DNA from: Dermanyssus gallinae
Taxonomy: Eukaryota; Arthropoda; Arachnida; Mesostigmata; Dermanyssidae
Direction: 5' to 3'
Assembly: GCA_003439945.1 (NCBI GenBank)
Contig: QVRM01005427.1
Coordinates: forward strand, 620,001 to 684,000
DNA length: 64,000 bases
In this document: one piece after another, positions 11,515-24,250 of the stretch
Layout of the letters: every line of letters starts with the position of its first letter
Numbering within the stretch: the first letter of the stretch is position 1
Notes under the pieces: generated by a model
The model's input: only the letters and a program-made list of their open reading frames with translations
The model's database searches: none
What the model was told of the DNA's origin: nothing
Made by a program: the position numbers and the translations under genes

Positions 11515-11865
11515 GACAATGGTGAATGAATCTCGTTTCGCAGGTCGATCCAACAATCACATTTTTTAAAAGATTATCCGTAAGGCTAATTAATGCCCGT
11601 GTATGTTTTTTTTTCATGGCTAATTTTTTATCCACTCCGGCATTTACCTTGTCTAAATTGGAAACCATGCAAGCCAATGTAAAAGTAACCGGTCTGGGTC
11701 TCGAACCCAGTCCTCCCGAATGCAAGGCAAACACTTTGCCACTAAGCCATCTGGCGGGATTTAGGCAGATGTTTTAATCTAGACTAACGGCTCGAGAGAA
11801 ATAGAGAGAGGCTCTTCTTCAGCGTCATCTTTATACCCCGTGTTGTATACTATGCAAAAAAAACG
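11515..11865 (+). repeat. R4 repeat copy interrupted by SINE-1
   Basis: The left part (GTGAATGAATCTCGTTTCGCAG) and right part (GGCAGATGTTTTAATCT, GGCTCTTCTTCAGCG, GTGTTGTATACTATGC, A-run) match the R4 copy at 9983-10135. The SINE at 11562-11760 lies between them. Confidence 0.55.
11562..11760 (-). mobile_element. tRNA-derived SINE, family 1, copy a
   Basis: Read on the minus strand, the head has a tRNA-like A-box (TGGCTTAGTGGCAAAG) and a B-box (GGGTTCGAGACCCAG). The body (CAATTTAGACAAGGTAAATG, GCCGGAGTGGATAAA) and a T/A-rich end follow. Three more copies are in this window. It would have been transcribed by RNA polymerase III from the internal boxes and mobilised by a LINE in trans. Confidence 0.8.
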
Positions 11866-12466
11866 TTTATTTCTAGTATTATATTGTAGATAGACCAGGC
11901 TATACCAGAACACATACAACACAGCAGAAACCGGCACGAAAATGACCGTTACTACAATCACTGTCACTACAATGCAGCATGCTAATGCTGTTAATGACCG
12001 ATACAAACCTACATGCGCATGTCGACGCGTAGAACGGTCACCTCGTGAAGACAATGCGACAGCGTTTCGTATACGCATTAATGTATCATGGCTTGCCGTC
12101 CATAGCCATGCCCTTAGCTTTGTGCACGGCTATGGGTGTATCTATAGTAGTGAGCAGTGAGCTCGTGTGGGCTGTGTGGTCCACTGTGCACATACGTAGG
12201 ACAGCCATTGTGCACACGTGCTGCCCAGCCATCTTGTGAGATGAACGCCTACCTATTTTCTTACTGATGTCCGAAACTTACTGGTAGGGAATGTACTGTT
12301 TAGCCCAGATTACTGGAGGTGCGATTGCGACTCTCGATTCAAAATTATCATTGCTACAGAGAACAGGCAGCCCGGTGATATGAATGAAGAATCAGACGAA
12401 AAACCGTTGAATTTCACGACGCAGAGAGAGTTATCATCGGAAATGCAACAAGGAAATTCAGCAGCC

Positions 12467-12507
<41 letters not shown>

Positions 12508-12544
12508 CTAGAAATATTATATCCATATTTTGAAAACGACGTAG

Positions 12545-13320
12545 GGAATTTTAGAGCTTGTTAAAGAAAATATTTGTTCCTAATGGAACATGGTCTGAGA
12601 AGTCTTGTTTCGGAGTGATATTGCTAAAATCCGTGACACTATTGCTTTTGCCCGACATAGGAGCGCAAAATATGCAATTGCAAAACAGCCAGTCCTCCTA
12701 CACAGAAACATTGTGGTATTCGTGATAAAATTCTGCTTCCTCTGAAGAACATATACCGCCGGCCTGAAAATGCGACGTTTAGAGGAGAATTCGCAAAAAA
12801 ATAAGGAACTTTTTAAGCTTTTACGTATAACCACAGGACCATTCACGGCGTTAAAAACTAACAAATTCGAGACACTTAAGGCAAGTACATTTAATGACGA
12901 CCATTTTGACGCTCGAAAATCCATGGCAATGCAAGCCGTGATTGCGAAGTAATTAAAATCAAGTTTTTTTCAGAGGGCATGTCGAGATTGAGTGTATGCA
13001 TAAATGACCAAGAATGATTTATCTGATGGAGTAGGACATTTATGCATGCACTAAGCCTCGACATGCCCTCCGAAAAACCTTAACTACTTTGTAACCACGG
13101 ATTGAATCGCCATATATTGAATTAAATATACAGGATTTCCCAGAAATATTTACAAAACGACATGGGAAAGAGCCGTTAAAGCAATTATTTTTTCCAATGA
13201 AACATGGTCTCTGAGAAGTCTTGTTTAAGAGTGAGAGTGATATCACTAAAATCCGTGACACTGTGTTGTAGCTTGACATAGGATCACAAATGTGTAATTG
13301 CGAGTCAACCAGTTCTCCTA
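12545..13320 (+). repeat. Dispersed repeat R5 with palindromic core, copy 1
   Basis: Two direct segments (12545-12720 and 13160-13322) share TGGAACATGGTCTGAGAAGT / GAAACATGGTCTCTGAGAAG, AAAATCCGTGACACT and CTCCTACACAGAAA. They flank a palindrome at 12925-13111. The same blocks in opposite orientation occur at 35259-35830. No coding capacity seen; possibly a non-autonomous foldback element. Confidence 0.65.
12925..13111. repeat. Imperfect palindrome (R5 core, copy 1)
   Basis: The left arm (GCAATGCAAGCCGTGATTGC ... AGAGGGCATGTCGAGATT ... ATGCATAAAT) is the inverted partner of the right arm (ATTTATGCATGCACTAAGC ... CGACATGCCCTCCGAAAAAC ... CCACGGATTGAATCGCC). The arms are about 80 bases with a loop near 13008-13037. 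Confidence 0.8.
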
Positions 13321-13346
13321 CACAGAAATTAAGGACATCGTCTTAT

Positions 13347-13388
<42 letters not shown>

Positions 13389-13488
13389 GGCGACTAACCA
13401 CACCAACAACTAAAATTACACAAGAGAAAGAAGGTAAACACGGGAGAGTAAGGAAGAGAGAGAGATATCATGAACAAAGCGAGAGCGG

Positions 13489-13525
<37 letters not shown>

Positions 13526-14879
13526 ACTATATCGCTCAGGCTTCACACGTACAACCTACATTTGTTGGTGTGCACCTTAAGAACGATACACGGCGATACC
13601 GCCCACACTGTGCCTAAAAAAGTCTCGGAATATTTGGATTATCCCTGTTTTGATTACACCTTTTCTTGCTTCAGTTACCGCCGCGCTCTCTCGCTCGCCG
13701 CCCTACTATCACCACTTGGATTTGATGTGTGATAGCAAGAATGTCGACAAAAACCAAAACCAAACTTTCGCAAGAAACAGCGTAAACAAACTAGATGCGA
13801 CGCTATGCTTCTATTTTCTACGCAGCCGTAGCTGACACGGCTGCGCGTGTCGAATGATGCCAGCTAACGAACGAAGAATACAAGGCACTGTCGATAGGGT
13901 AATTGTCGCTTTTGATATACACAGCTACAACCTAAGAAGTTGCATAATAACGTATTAACAAGACTGCGTGATCTGGTTAGGGCAAAGCTGTTTACATGAA
14001 GAAATATGCACACACACACACAAATACATATTGTATATATATAGATTGATAGTTAGATAGAGCACCATGTCTCGCGTCTTGAGCGGCCTTGATCCTCCGC
14101 GCGGCTTTGCCCTTATATCACATGTCTGGCTTATATTTGTATGTATATATCTATATATATATATATATATATAGGCTGTTAGATTGCGGCGGGCCAGACT
14201 GGCGTAGCATTTAAAACGCCGCACCCTGAAGCCGCTCTCGGCAGCACCATTGACGGGTTCAACCGAGAGTCCCGTTCTCAATAGAGACCCCCAGCAGTGA
14301 CGACGACAACGACCACAACAGCAGCAGCAACGACAACAACAATGACAATAAACTTACAGCAACGATCATTTTAATTTAACGCGGCATCTCAGTCGACGAT
14401 GTCGACCGACGAAGAAAAACAACGAACTCGCGTCGATACTAATCGGCAGTCGGTCTGTGTTTATTTATGAACTCAACCAGCCAAGCGCCCATATTTGAAT
14501 GTGTTGAAACATTCCTTTGAAACGAGAAAGAAGTAGCATATACAGAGCGTTAGAGAGAGAGCGAGAGAAAGTGGTGAGAGTTCTCAAGAAAACTACGAGA
14601 TAAGCAGAACAGGATTCAATAGCCTTTCTAGCGTGCCTTAGTAAACGCTATTAATACTGTCCGTGTTGTTGTTGTTGTTGTTTTTGACATAAAACAAACA
14701 TATCCTATCTCTGCTCGAGTCCAATGGTGAGCGAAATACGAGAGTCGACAACATCAACGATAACACAGCGACAACGACAGCACCAACACAATAACAAGCA
14801 CATATGCCTGGAATTAAAAACATGTATAAGGAGGTTTTCTTTTTTTATCATAGACTATCTTCCATGCCCTATGAGCTTG

Positions 14880-15122
14880 GAATGGTGGCAGTACGGCAGA
14901 ATATTTTCAATACGCCCGAAAGCCGGACAGTTGTTGAGATATCTAGGGTTTCGCCAACAGCCCTTATGGTAGCAGCATGGCCGCTGACTTTCAGTTGTAT
15001 GTGACTTAACATCTACTCTCAATGAGCAGCATCGTTTAAAGAACATTTGGTCAACAACCGGGATCGAACCAGCGACACCCCGGCAAATTACAACCATTGC
15101 ACTAACGCACTATCCCTCTAGA
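14880..15122 (-). mobile_element. tRNA-derived SINE, family 3
   Basis: The minus-strand head has an A-box-like TAGTGCGTTAGTGCAATGG and a B-box GGTTCGATCCCGG. The body (14880-15040) is unlike those of families 1 and 2. A body-only fragment lies at 1607-1700. The head could be a lone tRNA pseudogene, but the shared body favours a SINE. Confidence 0.6.
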
Positions 15123-16769
15123 CAACGCTGCGACAAGCATATGTATCTACAGGTAGTAAAGATACTACGTCCTGGAGGTAATCTCGAATGGCAGCAATCC
15201 AGCAGCCACCCACTTATCGCTGACTGAATGTAACGCAATTATCAAACATATATAGTTCAAAATCTCGTTCACGTACGTGCAATAATAACACGCTGTATCG
15301 TGATACGCCTAGCTATATAGAACGGTAACGAGCAACGGTGGCAAGAGTCACAGGCGCTCGTAATCGCGAATAAACTCGACACCTCATTTCTGTCTATCTG
15401 CCTAAGAATCATCGCTTCGTCGCGTAGATATTATCTAAGCTCGTAGGTCGTCGTAGGGAGAAGCCGAACTCTAATATATATATATATAGATAGACTACGC
15501 ACCGCCGCTGGAAGGAAGATGACGTACATGCGTATTCAACTTTCTAGGTCTAGGTTGTGTTTGTATGAGTGTTGTGAGTCCATTTCGAACGTAAACAACC
15601 TAAAGTAGACCATGCAAGCAAGTGTGCGTAACGCGCAATAATGCGGCTTCTACTCAACGATGACTACTATGACTATAATGGTGATGATATAATGACTAAA
15701 CATTGCTCAAACAACTAAAATACTACACTTGGACGCCGTAATCCGGTATGGCGACCAGCTATTCCTTTCCTCCGTTTCGCTTCTAGCCCTCTCTGTGTTC
15801 CCTTTTTATCGTACTATTTTTCATTCTTTCACCTTCTCTGTGTTTTTCTCAATTTATTCTTAACTGGCCCTCCTCTGTAAGAGGAACAACCCCATGCAGT
15901 TCGTCTTCTCTCGGTCAATGCCTCTCGTTCTACCTCATTCGAAGGCGTTTGAAACGCCGCAACTAAAATAAATGGCACTCGTTACGCCTAATGACCCTAA
16001 TCAACAGTCTAGCTTGGACAGACTGCTTCTATTAGTACACAACAACAACAGCAACAAACAACAACAACCAAGAACAACAACTACAACTATTACTAGCATT
16101 ACTACAAACGCTAAATGGATCATCTCAGCTCATTGTGCTTTCGTTGGCTTTGTTCTCATGTTTCTCTCCTTTTCTAGATCTTTTTCTCTATGACGGAGGT
16201 GGTAGTGGTGGTCGTGGTGGCGTCGGCCTCAACCGTTGCCCGTCTGCACGAAGAACTTTAAAACAACACTGTGTTGATTATGCGTCGTACGGAAGCGGCC
16301 CATGGAGAGTGTGCAAGTAAGAAGAGGATGGCCCCCGCTGGGTCGGGGATCCATGTCTGCGGGCATTCGGACGTCATTGGGCACGTCTAGCCAAGGATCA
16401 CTATGAGATGCGACAATAAATTAGCCCACTACAGGCACTGGACGCGGAGACGGTGTAATGCGTGGACACGGTCCGCATACGAACGCACGAGCCGCTAAAG
16501 CCGGTGCTGTGTCTTGACATTCGTTGTCAAGGTGGGGCCATTGGCCGGTCTTAATCCAATCATCAAAAACATTTTCGTGACAGAAACGTATGTACGTATA
16601 TATATGACATATTTCGTGACAGAAACATATATATATATATGTAGCTGTTAGTTATGTAGCTTGGTCAACTAGCGCTCGATTCCAGGTTCTTCCTCTGCGG
16701 GTGATATTACATTGCAATTCTATGGAGAAGGTCTAACGCATCATCTCTTTACTGAGACATCTGTGCTCC

Positions 16770-16933
16770 CCGTTTTTCTGCTCGATCATGGTCAATTATA
16801 ATCTTTTCCGGCATTCACCACGTCTAAAGTGGAAACCATGAAGACCAATTCATAAAGTGGCCGGTCCATGTCTAAACACAAAACCTTCCGAATGCAAGGC
16901 AATGGCTTTGCCACTAAGCCATCTTGCTCGGTG
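16770..16933 (-). mobile_element. tRNA-derived SINE, family 1, copy b (diverged)
   Basis: Shares TCCGGCATTCACC, GGAAACCATG, CCGAATGCAAGGCAATGGCT and GCCACTAAGCCATCTTGCTC with copy a. The B-box is eroded (CATGTCTAAACACAAAACC), marking this as the oldest of the four copies. Confidence 0.75.
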
Positions 16934-17379
16934 GAAATAAATATCGGGTTCAGCTATGACGAGAATTTGTGGGGTTGACATGCTTGGTAAAACGATATTC
17001 ACAGTGACCAAAATCGCAATAGGGACACTATGCTATCACAAGTCGTGAGTGTAATACGTAAGGACCTGGTAATGTTGTTTCCAAATCTCTCTGATATAAG
17101 TTTTAATTTGTCTCGCTGAGAGTTGACTTATTGATTAGACAGTGCCAAACCGTACACGGGCATTAGCCCTACGGAAAGACAAATTACGTCCTGGTCATCG
17201 CACATGCCATCAACAAAACGCATTAAAAAAAATATTTCACGTATTGTCCACCGAGCATTTCTTAAGGAGGCGGATGCATCGAAGCACACCTACCAAAATG
17301 CGTTTTTGATTTCTTCTTCCGCTCAATAAAAAAATCGACCAAAAATCGTTGCACTACTTCTCTCGTCGGAAGCGTGAAG

Positions 17380-17920
17380 AAAACAGAGCTTCATGAAGAA
17401 ACATTTTAAATGTATATTATACTCAATTTGAGTGAAATAAACATAATTAAAAAAAATCGAAATAAGAGAACATTCCCATGGTGCGAAGTCGGATGAGTAA
17501 ACTGTGTGTGTGAGTAGTGGTTCACCAGCGAGACTACAGATGCGGCGTAAAAAGACTCATTGTTTTCAACCATCATCCTGCTGGCCGACCTAGGAGTTTA
17601 GAGAATTTAGAAATAGAGGGTCATAAACTTCAAGCCTCATCATCTGTAATGAGTCTCGAGAATACAGATAGCCGAGCCTGGTCGAATTTTATCAGGCACT
17701 TGCGAACCAGAAATTTCTATCGCGCACCTCGTTTTCAACTTGTGACAGATCACATAGTACCCATTGAGCAGATATTTTGGTGAGTCCGAGGTGGTCGTGC
17801 AGAATTTTATGGCATGCAGGTTCAAAGTCTCCTCTGACGATGCATATGCTTGCGTTTTGTCGCCACACGTTCGTCGTCCGTTGCTGTCTTTGTGCGGCCT
17901 TCACGAGGTTTGTCGTACCA
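17380..17920 (-). pseudogene. mariner-family transposase relic
   Basis: On the minus strand, about 17710-17860 encodes CHKILHDHLGLTKISAQWV. This is the characteristic mariner segment after the helix-turn-helix (pattern ..xILxxxLGMxKVxARWVP). Lower coordinates give YSSDFAPW-like sequence (around 17500), reminiscent of the mariner catalytic motif YSPDLAPCD, in a different frame. Several stops and frameshifts exclude function. The family is DNA transposases of cut-and-paste type inserting at TA. Ends and terminal inverted repeats were not identified. Confidence 0.55.
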
Positions 17921-19636
17921 ATTGAAATGAAAAAGAAAAATCATCTCAACGTTCTGTGCTATTCATAAACATTTTCCAAAACTTCGTCACCAATTAAAGC
18001 CCTTCAAAGCACTCATGTGCGCTGACAAAGCTAAGCAGGACGCCTTGTGGGGCACCTGAGTTCCCGGAGACTTTTGCCAGGGCTTCATTTGGAGCTCTCC
18101 GAAACTGCCAAAATACCACTAGCAGTGCATATCTACAACACTGCATTCAAAGGTCATATTCGAGCGCCGTCCCCTTAAGTACAGAGATTCCAAACGTACT
18201 TGCACAGTTCAGTACGCCTTCGCTAGACGCAAAACGCTATCTAGACGAGAGCGTCTCGATTAGAAAAGTTGTTGAATCAAACGCTAAACATAAACATGTA
18301 TAGATAGATAGAGAACGGAAGATAACCCGATAGAGAGGGGGAGAGAGAAAGCTTCTGTAATACGGGAAGGTCACGCGTCACTAACTTTTATATATCTATA
18401 GCGTAAAGCACTTGGTGATATTAGGCAGTGCGATGCAAAATAAGTTTATTTCTACCGTGGTTGTCTTTCTTCATTATATTTTGTTGTTGTTGTCATTCTG
18501 ATCGGTGCTGTTATCTTTGTGTCGTTGTTGTTTTTACTGCCGCATTTGTTGTTGTTAGACTTTGTTGTTTTTACGCTCGTAATTCTGGCTGTTTATGGGT
18601 GATGCGCTGTTATAAGCAGTAGCGCGGTCCCGGGCTTCTGCGTTCTGAGAGCGGAAACCGAGCAGCGTTGCTTTGCAGATTAGAAAGAGAGGCAAATATT
18701 TCGCGCACCCTGTGGTCGGATTCGCTGTACGCTGTGTCGGTTTTGATCGGATGAATGGTGGTATGTATATATAAATATTCATAAATCACGCCGCTGGTAA
18801 TTCTGGCCCGCATGTGGTCTAATCCTGCATGCCATTCCAGTCCAACTATACGATGACACGAATACCGGATAAGTGTCAACATTTCGATAGTCTATATAGC
18901 GTATCGACGACAACTCGTTTGGAACCAGAACAAGTTTAACAAATCCGGACAGTGTGCTCATTAAATTATATCAGCTCGAACAGTCAATTATATAAGCTTG
19001 AGCACTCTTGAGATTGACAGCGATGGAAACAAGAACGACGAACAACACGGAGCCGCGTTTTCAGAAAACCTATAAATCCTAATTATTGGTTATCTTAATT
19101 AATAATTAACCAATAAATCCTAACGCTAAATATTGCTATCATAATAGCAATAGGTTATTAAATATTATAACTCACCAGTATTACAACTCTGCACGTGGAA
19201 GAAGAGGAAGAAAAAAACATTAATTATAGTGTTTTTGCTTTGTTAAAGATCTACTACGCGCCACATCGGCTGTAGGCTGCTCCCTATCTCTAAAATCACC
19301 CGAGTGACTCGTGAGTTTCTACCGGTGGTGCTTGCAGATCGAGTCATACTGGCGGCGGGCCTCGGCGACAAACAAAGCCGGGACGGAAAAGCGTTGAAAC
19401 GCTTCGCAAAGACGGCTGCCGATCGACCGGAACAAACGTCAATTCGAAAGGTCAGCATTTCATGGCGTGAGTTTCTCTAACGTGTGGCAGCAACGAATGA
19501 ATCCTGTGAATCTAGCAGCCAACAAGCGAGTGGCTTTTTGATATGCCGCGGCGTCCGAAAACCCAAAACTTGGTCTCAGCCATTGAGCCATTCATCACAA
19601 ACGAACTCTTTCTCCCGATGTTTGTTTTGTGAATAT

Positions 19637-19639
<3 letters not shown>

Positions 19640-19669
<30 letters not shown>
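19640..19669. repeat. (TA)n array beside hairpin
   Basis: About 30 bases of TA ending at CGTACCGTCG. A second array (19737-19761) lies between the two hairpin copies. Confidence 0.9.
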
Positions 19670-19672
<3 letters not shown>

Positions 19673-19675
19673 TAC

Positions 19676-19732
19676 CGTCGTATTCATTCAAACCTAACCC
19701 ACGGGACAGGCTAGGTTTGAATGAATACGACG
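19676..19732. repeat. Perfect 21-bp hairpin
   Basis: The left arm CGTCGTATTCATTCAAACCTA (19676-19696, 21 bases) is exactly the reverse complement of 19712-19732. The loop is 15 bases (ACCCACGGGACAGGC). A decayed second copy follows at 19767-19813 with the same loop. Confidence 0.92.
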
Positions 19733-19766
19733 TATATGTATATATATATATATATATATATCGTAA

Positions 19767-19813
19767 CGTCGTATTCATTCAAACCCAACCCACGGGACAG
19801 GTTAGGTTTGAAT
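19767..19813. repeat. Second, decayed copy of the 19.7-kb hairpin
   Basis: Repeats CGTCGTATTCATTCAAACCC, ACCCACGGGACAGG and TTAGGTTTGAAT. The right arm breaks off after about 12 bases. Confidence 0.85.
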
Positions 19814-22450
19814 CAGATTCTCTTGGACCGCAACTGTAGGGCATTGATACTGAGGTAGAGTGCTGCTTTGCCCACCCAACTTTCTCTCTCCTTCTCGCTC
19901 TATATATATATATATATATATATAATGTATCACATGTTCTGCCCTATACTTGAGGCGGGCGCTTTTTTGGCAACTCCCCTAATTGTAACTCATATGTTAG
20001 TTGGTTCATTAGGCCCGTCCACGGTCACTTGGTACCCTGGTCTCTTGTCTGCCGGTGCAGTGCTATCTCTCGGGTGCTGATTATATCTCGCTCAGCCAGC
20101 CTCGTATAACGGTGAATGAACCGCCGTTGACCAATCTAGTTGCTGTCTACGTTTGGGGTCTACGAAATATCATGCGACTTCGCTAACCGCTGCCGACTCT
20201 ACTGCTCGGAGATGAGCTAAGATTTTAATCAGGCGGCCTTTATGTAATTAGTCCTTGCTTTACAATAATAATCTGTACCGCTTTTTCAGGTTTTAGCTAC
20301 TCAGTTCGTAGTAGAACTTAGGTGTGTGTTTGGACAGTTGTTCGACGGTAACAGATGAGAGAAAGATACTTTGCCGATGTAAAGTTTGAGAGCTCAATAG
20401 ATATACGGTTCCAAAGGCGTCGGTACCGGCGAGCACTGAAAGAGGGGAGAGAAATACTGCACCATACGATCGGCTGCTGTTTTCAGTGAAATACCGGCCA
20501 GAAATGATGAGCAAGTTCGCCTTCGTTATACTGAAACCGTTGGGCAAACACTAGCACTAAACGAACCTACGGAGTGGCTGCATAGCGTGGCATCTATTGT
20601 ATTCAACCATTCACTAAAAATTATTTCGCCATATTCTCGAAAGATCAAGGCCTCCACGTGTGCTCGGACGAGATTCTGCTTCATCGTGCAGCTAGCACGA
20701 AGCTACGTACAAAGACGCGCGTGACCTGAGGGTATCCGTGCTGCGAATTGCCATTCGCTGTTTTAGTAGGCTAGGTGGGCGATGGATCGTAACTGGATCA
20801 TAAAATGCGACCGCCTGCTATTTATTACTTTGTCGTTCGGTAACGACTACATAAATTTGCGTTACAAGCGTACCGTTTTAATTGACGTACGAAACTGCAC
20901 CGCCGTGTTTTATGCCCACTGCAGATGCAGTCGACCCGATAGGGCAGCGCCAAGCGCGTAGTAGTAATAGTAAAAAACTGCAATTAGTTCGTATCAGAGT
21001 TTTGATGCCGTCAGAATTTAACGATTATGCCGAATACGACGAGTAAACGTTGCTGCCTGAATTACCTAGTTAAAAGATACGAATGTTTGATAAAGTTAAT
21101 AACACAGAAATACAATACGTGACTGTTAAGCAAACCCTCGACATTTTGGGCTAAGTCTTCGGCGGCGGCGCCGTTTACCGGGCGTTTTATGCCAATGTGA
21201 AGTTCCGGTAATTTATATTACGTCTTATAAACATTATTATAGAACAGATAAATATTTTTACCTCCAAGACGGGCAATATTTATGATCGCTGGCATCATTG
21301 ATACGCGTATTTACTGTTAAGAGTTGAAAAACTACAAAACAAGAGAAAAACAGCAGCTCGTTTTTTCTTATAACGAGAAAGATGTGAAAGAAAAACACGC
21401 TAATCAGACTGACACGTAGTATCTACACTGTCGCTGCTCGGAAACAAAGTCAAGAATATTAATGAGTCCGATACAGTGATTTGGCAAGTGGTTGATTGAT
21501 GATATCAAGAAGAAAATTTGCGTTGGTCTATACAAGTAAGCCTACGTATCAATCTGCTCGGAACTACGTTGGTTAGTTGTATGCCGCAAATCAAGAGTTT
21601 GTACGTAGTATTAATTAAATGAACGTTCACTGACGGAAGCTGACGGAACCTTAACTGATTGATTATGTCGTACTTCTGCGGACACAGCAACTGGTTAACG
21701 TTTAATTAACAAATACGTCGTGTGCTTGATGTAGGCACCTGCAGCTCGGCGGCTACCGTACGAGTCGCCGTTACATAATTATAAAACAGATTTTATAATT
21801 AGATGTTTGAACTATCTAAGCTAGACACGCATTTCTGGGTGTAGCGAACAAACGGCCGAGGAGGACGCTCACTTGTCAGATGGAGTTTATCTATTAACCA
21901 AATTTGTTTGTTCTTTCTTATGATCAGAATTCGACGTTAATGGGCTAGACAGAACAATTCAAGATAGAAATGAGCAAAAAAACAGAAAACAAAAAAGACG
22001 CATACTTAAACGATGTATGCTTCCACGGACGATTGTTTGCTGTGCATTCAATTTAACGGTCCGACACCAGGCTGGGTGGCGACAACAACAGGTGACCTGT
22101 CTGGGACTCAAGTTGTTTTTGTCACCTCGTTTACAATAATGTATACGATATATAATAATATAAAATAGAAATAATAATTTATATAATTATCACAGATTTG
22201 CAATGCTTGACAGTTACGCAAACCCTCGACGCCCTCAACTGAGTGGCGACGGTGGCGACGTTTATCGGAAAAACAACTTTCTTTTCGAAAAATATGGGAT
22301 TTTTTTTGGAGAATTTGGAGATTTGGCAAATAAACGGCCTAGTCAATCAATAATGGACGGTCTACCATTGAATAACTTAAGCGTTTGACTATCAAATCAC
22401 AGCAGCAGAAATTGCAGCCAATTTTGATTCTCGCTCGTGTGGTATATTTG

Positions 22451-22452
<2 letters not shown>

Positions 22453-22486
<34 letters not shown>

Positions 22487-22516
22487 TAATATATATATAT
22501 ATATATATATATATAT
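22453..22516. repeat. Pair of (TA)n arrays
   Basis: Two arrays (about 22453-22481 and 22489-22516), each preceded by TTTGTAA, which looks like a small tandem duplication. Confidence 0.85.
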
Positions 22517-23054
22517 GCTGCATATGTACAATCAACAACACACAAACCAAAAAATATACCGTGTATCATCAACGGTCCCATTCAAGATGCTTACGCCATT
22601 TGCTTTTCTGGTGGTACTTGCCGCGCTGGTCTGCAAGTCTGCAACTTATTGTCATCTTACCCTATTTGAGTGTTAATGAGCCCACGTAACCAGCAACCTG
22701 ACTTGACTTTTTTTCTGACTATTCGTACAGATGAACGAGAGAAGATGACAGGAGAAAGAAGAAAGCAAGCAAGGAAAGAGGTAAAACAAAGGAGTTTACC
22801 CTTCTTTCATTCCAGGAGCAATTTTAGCAGCAGCAGCAACAACCATAACATCAACAACTTCAACAGCAACAACGTTAACAACAATAACAAAAACTATTGC
22901 TACTAGAACAGCAACAACGATGACAACTTCGACAGCCGCACCAACAACAACAGCAGCAGAAGAAGAAGCCAGCAGCAGAAGAAACCACCAGCAGAAGAAC
23001 AGAGTATTCGGCCCGCATACGATATTCAGGCGTATATCAGACACAGCAACTTAC

Positions 23055-23118
23055 CTCCGGCTGAAGTGGAGGTGGTGGCCAGGGCCAGCCCGAGTACGGG
23101 CCAGACCCATAACCACAT
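23055..23118 (-). CDS. Secreted sushi-domain protein, exon 1 (signal peptide)
   Basis: The ATG at 23118-23116 opens MWLWVWPVLGLALATTSTSA, a typical secretory signal peptide: short N-region, hydrophobic core WVWPVLGLALA, and small residues near a likely cleavage site (TSTSA-G). A consensus donor follows (GGAG|GTAAGT). The exon leaves one base (G) that joins GT of the sushi exon to make Gly. A longer in-frame open region reaches upstream to about 23262, but its residues are not signal-like. This Met is chosen because the hydrophobic core follows directly. The 5' untranslated region and promoter were not defined; the sequence upstream is rich in CAA/CAG-type repeats. Confidence 0.75.
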
Positions 23119-24250
23119 CGCGTTGAGATTGAAGTCGCCTCCGCTCAATCGGTGAAGTTGTGTCGCACGGCAAAGTTGTGTCGATAGTCGATAGTCGACG
23201 ATCCCGGCCGGATGAATGTGCCGTCGTTTTTCTGCCAATGATTGGGCAGTGGTAGGCAGCACGCACGACGCGACTAGTAGAAGTCTTTAATGAACAAGAA
23301 CGCCGACAGCAATCGCCTGTCTCGTTGGCGACCGACAAGTGGTTGTGATGCTGGCTAGGCCATTGTCATCGTAGCGACCTGCGACCACGGTTACTAGTGT
23401 TACTTGTCTTACAACTACAACATGCCGCAGAATATACACTGTAGCATACACTTTCCACTTGATTAGTCTGTCTGTCGGTCGGCCGGTCTATCTATCTATC
23501 TATCTATCTATGTATGTATTTCTCTATCGTTTTAATCTGTCGACAGGTGCTATGAAGGACAACAAATCGTTGCTACAGGCTCGTGGCCGGGAGGTCGACG
23601 GACGACCCGTCTTGCGCGCCGAGAGGCACACTGTCCTGCGCGCCGAGGCAGTGTTCCCTTCGAACGAAGTCCGTAGGTCGTTGTTGAAGCAGTCGCACCA
23701 GCACTCTCGTTGAGCAACACTTAGGTCCGGTGAGCGTCCGGATCTCTTCCGTTTGGTGGCGGAGACGCTTGATGACGAGATCACGGCTAGATGAGCGGGC
23801 GGGCGGGCTTTGCTGCCCTTTACTAGGCAGCAAATTGCTTGATAGACAGGCAAGCAAAACGCCGACAGCGAGGCGCGCGGGCACGCCACGGTGTTGCAGT
23901 CTCGACTTGAGAGTGCTTTAGTCTGAAAGCTGTCAGTCACTTTTGCTTGCAGTAGGCGGCTGCTGCTGGTTGTTGATGTTGCTGCTGCTGTGGTTGTTGC
24001 TGTCTCTGTTGTTGTTGTCAGTTTTGTTGTTGTTGGTGTTGTGGTGGTGTTGTTGGTGCGGCTTGCTGTAGCAGGACGACATCGAGGACAACAGCGGCTG
24101 CGGTGACCGCGGCGACGGTTCTCGCCGGCGGGACGCCGGGCTGCAGCAGCAGCAGCAACAACAACACCTTCAACGATAGCAACAACAACAACAACAACGA
24201 CTACCACAATAACGATGATGAGAAGATCACGTTGATCACATTTGATATGA
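23119..24250 (-). other. Upstream region of the sushi gene
   Basis: Presumed 5' untranslated and promoter region. It contains a (TCTA)n run at about 23490-23515, a GTT/GCT-rich stretch at about 23950-24060 and a CAA/CAG stretch at about 24140-24210. No TATA box or other start signal is convincing. Confidence 0.4.

Noticed and set aside
15047..15122. Genuine tRNA gene
   Set aside because: Internal boxes are present, but the sequence does not fold into a convincing cloverleaf by eye and continues into a repeated body, so a SINE is the better call. The same holds for the heads of SINE families 1 and 2.
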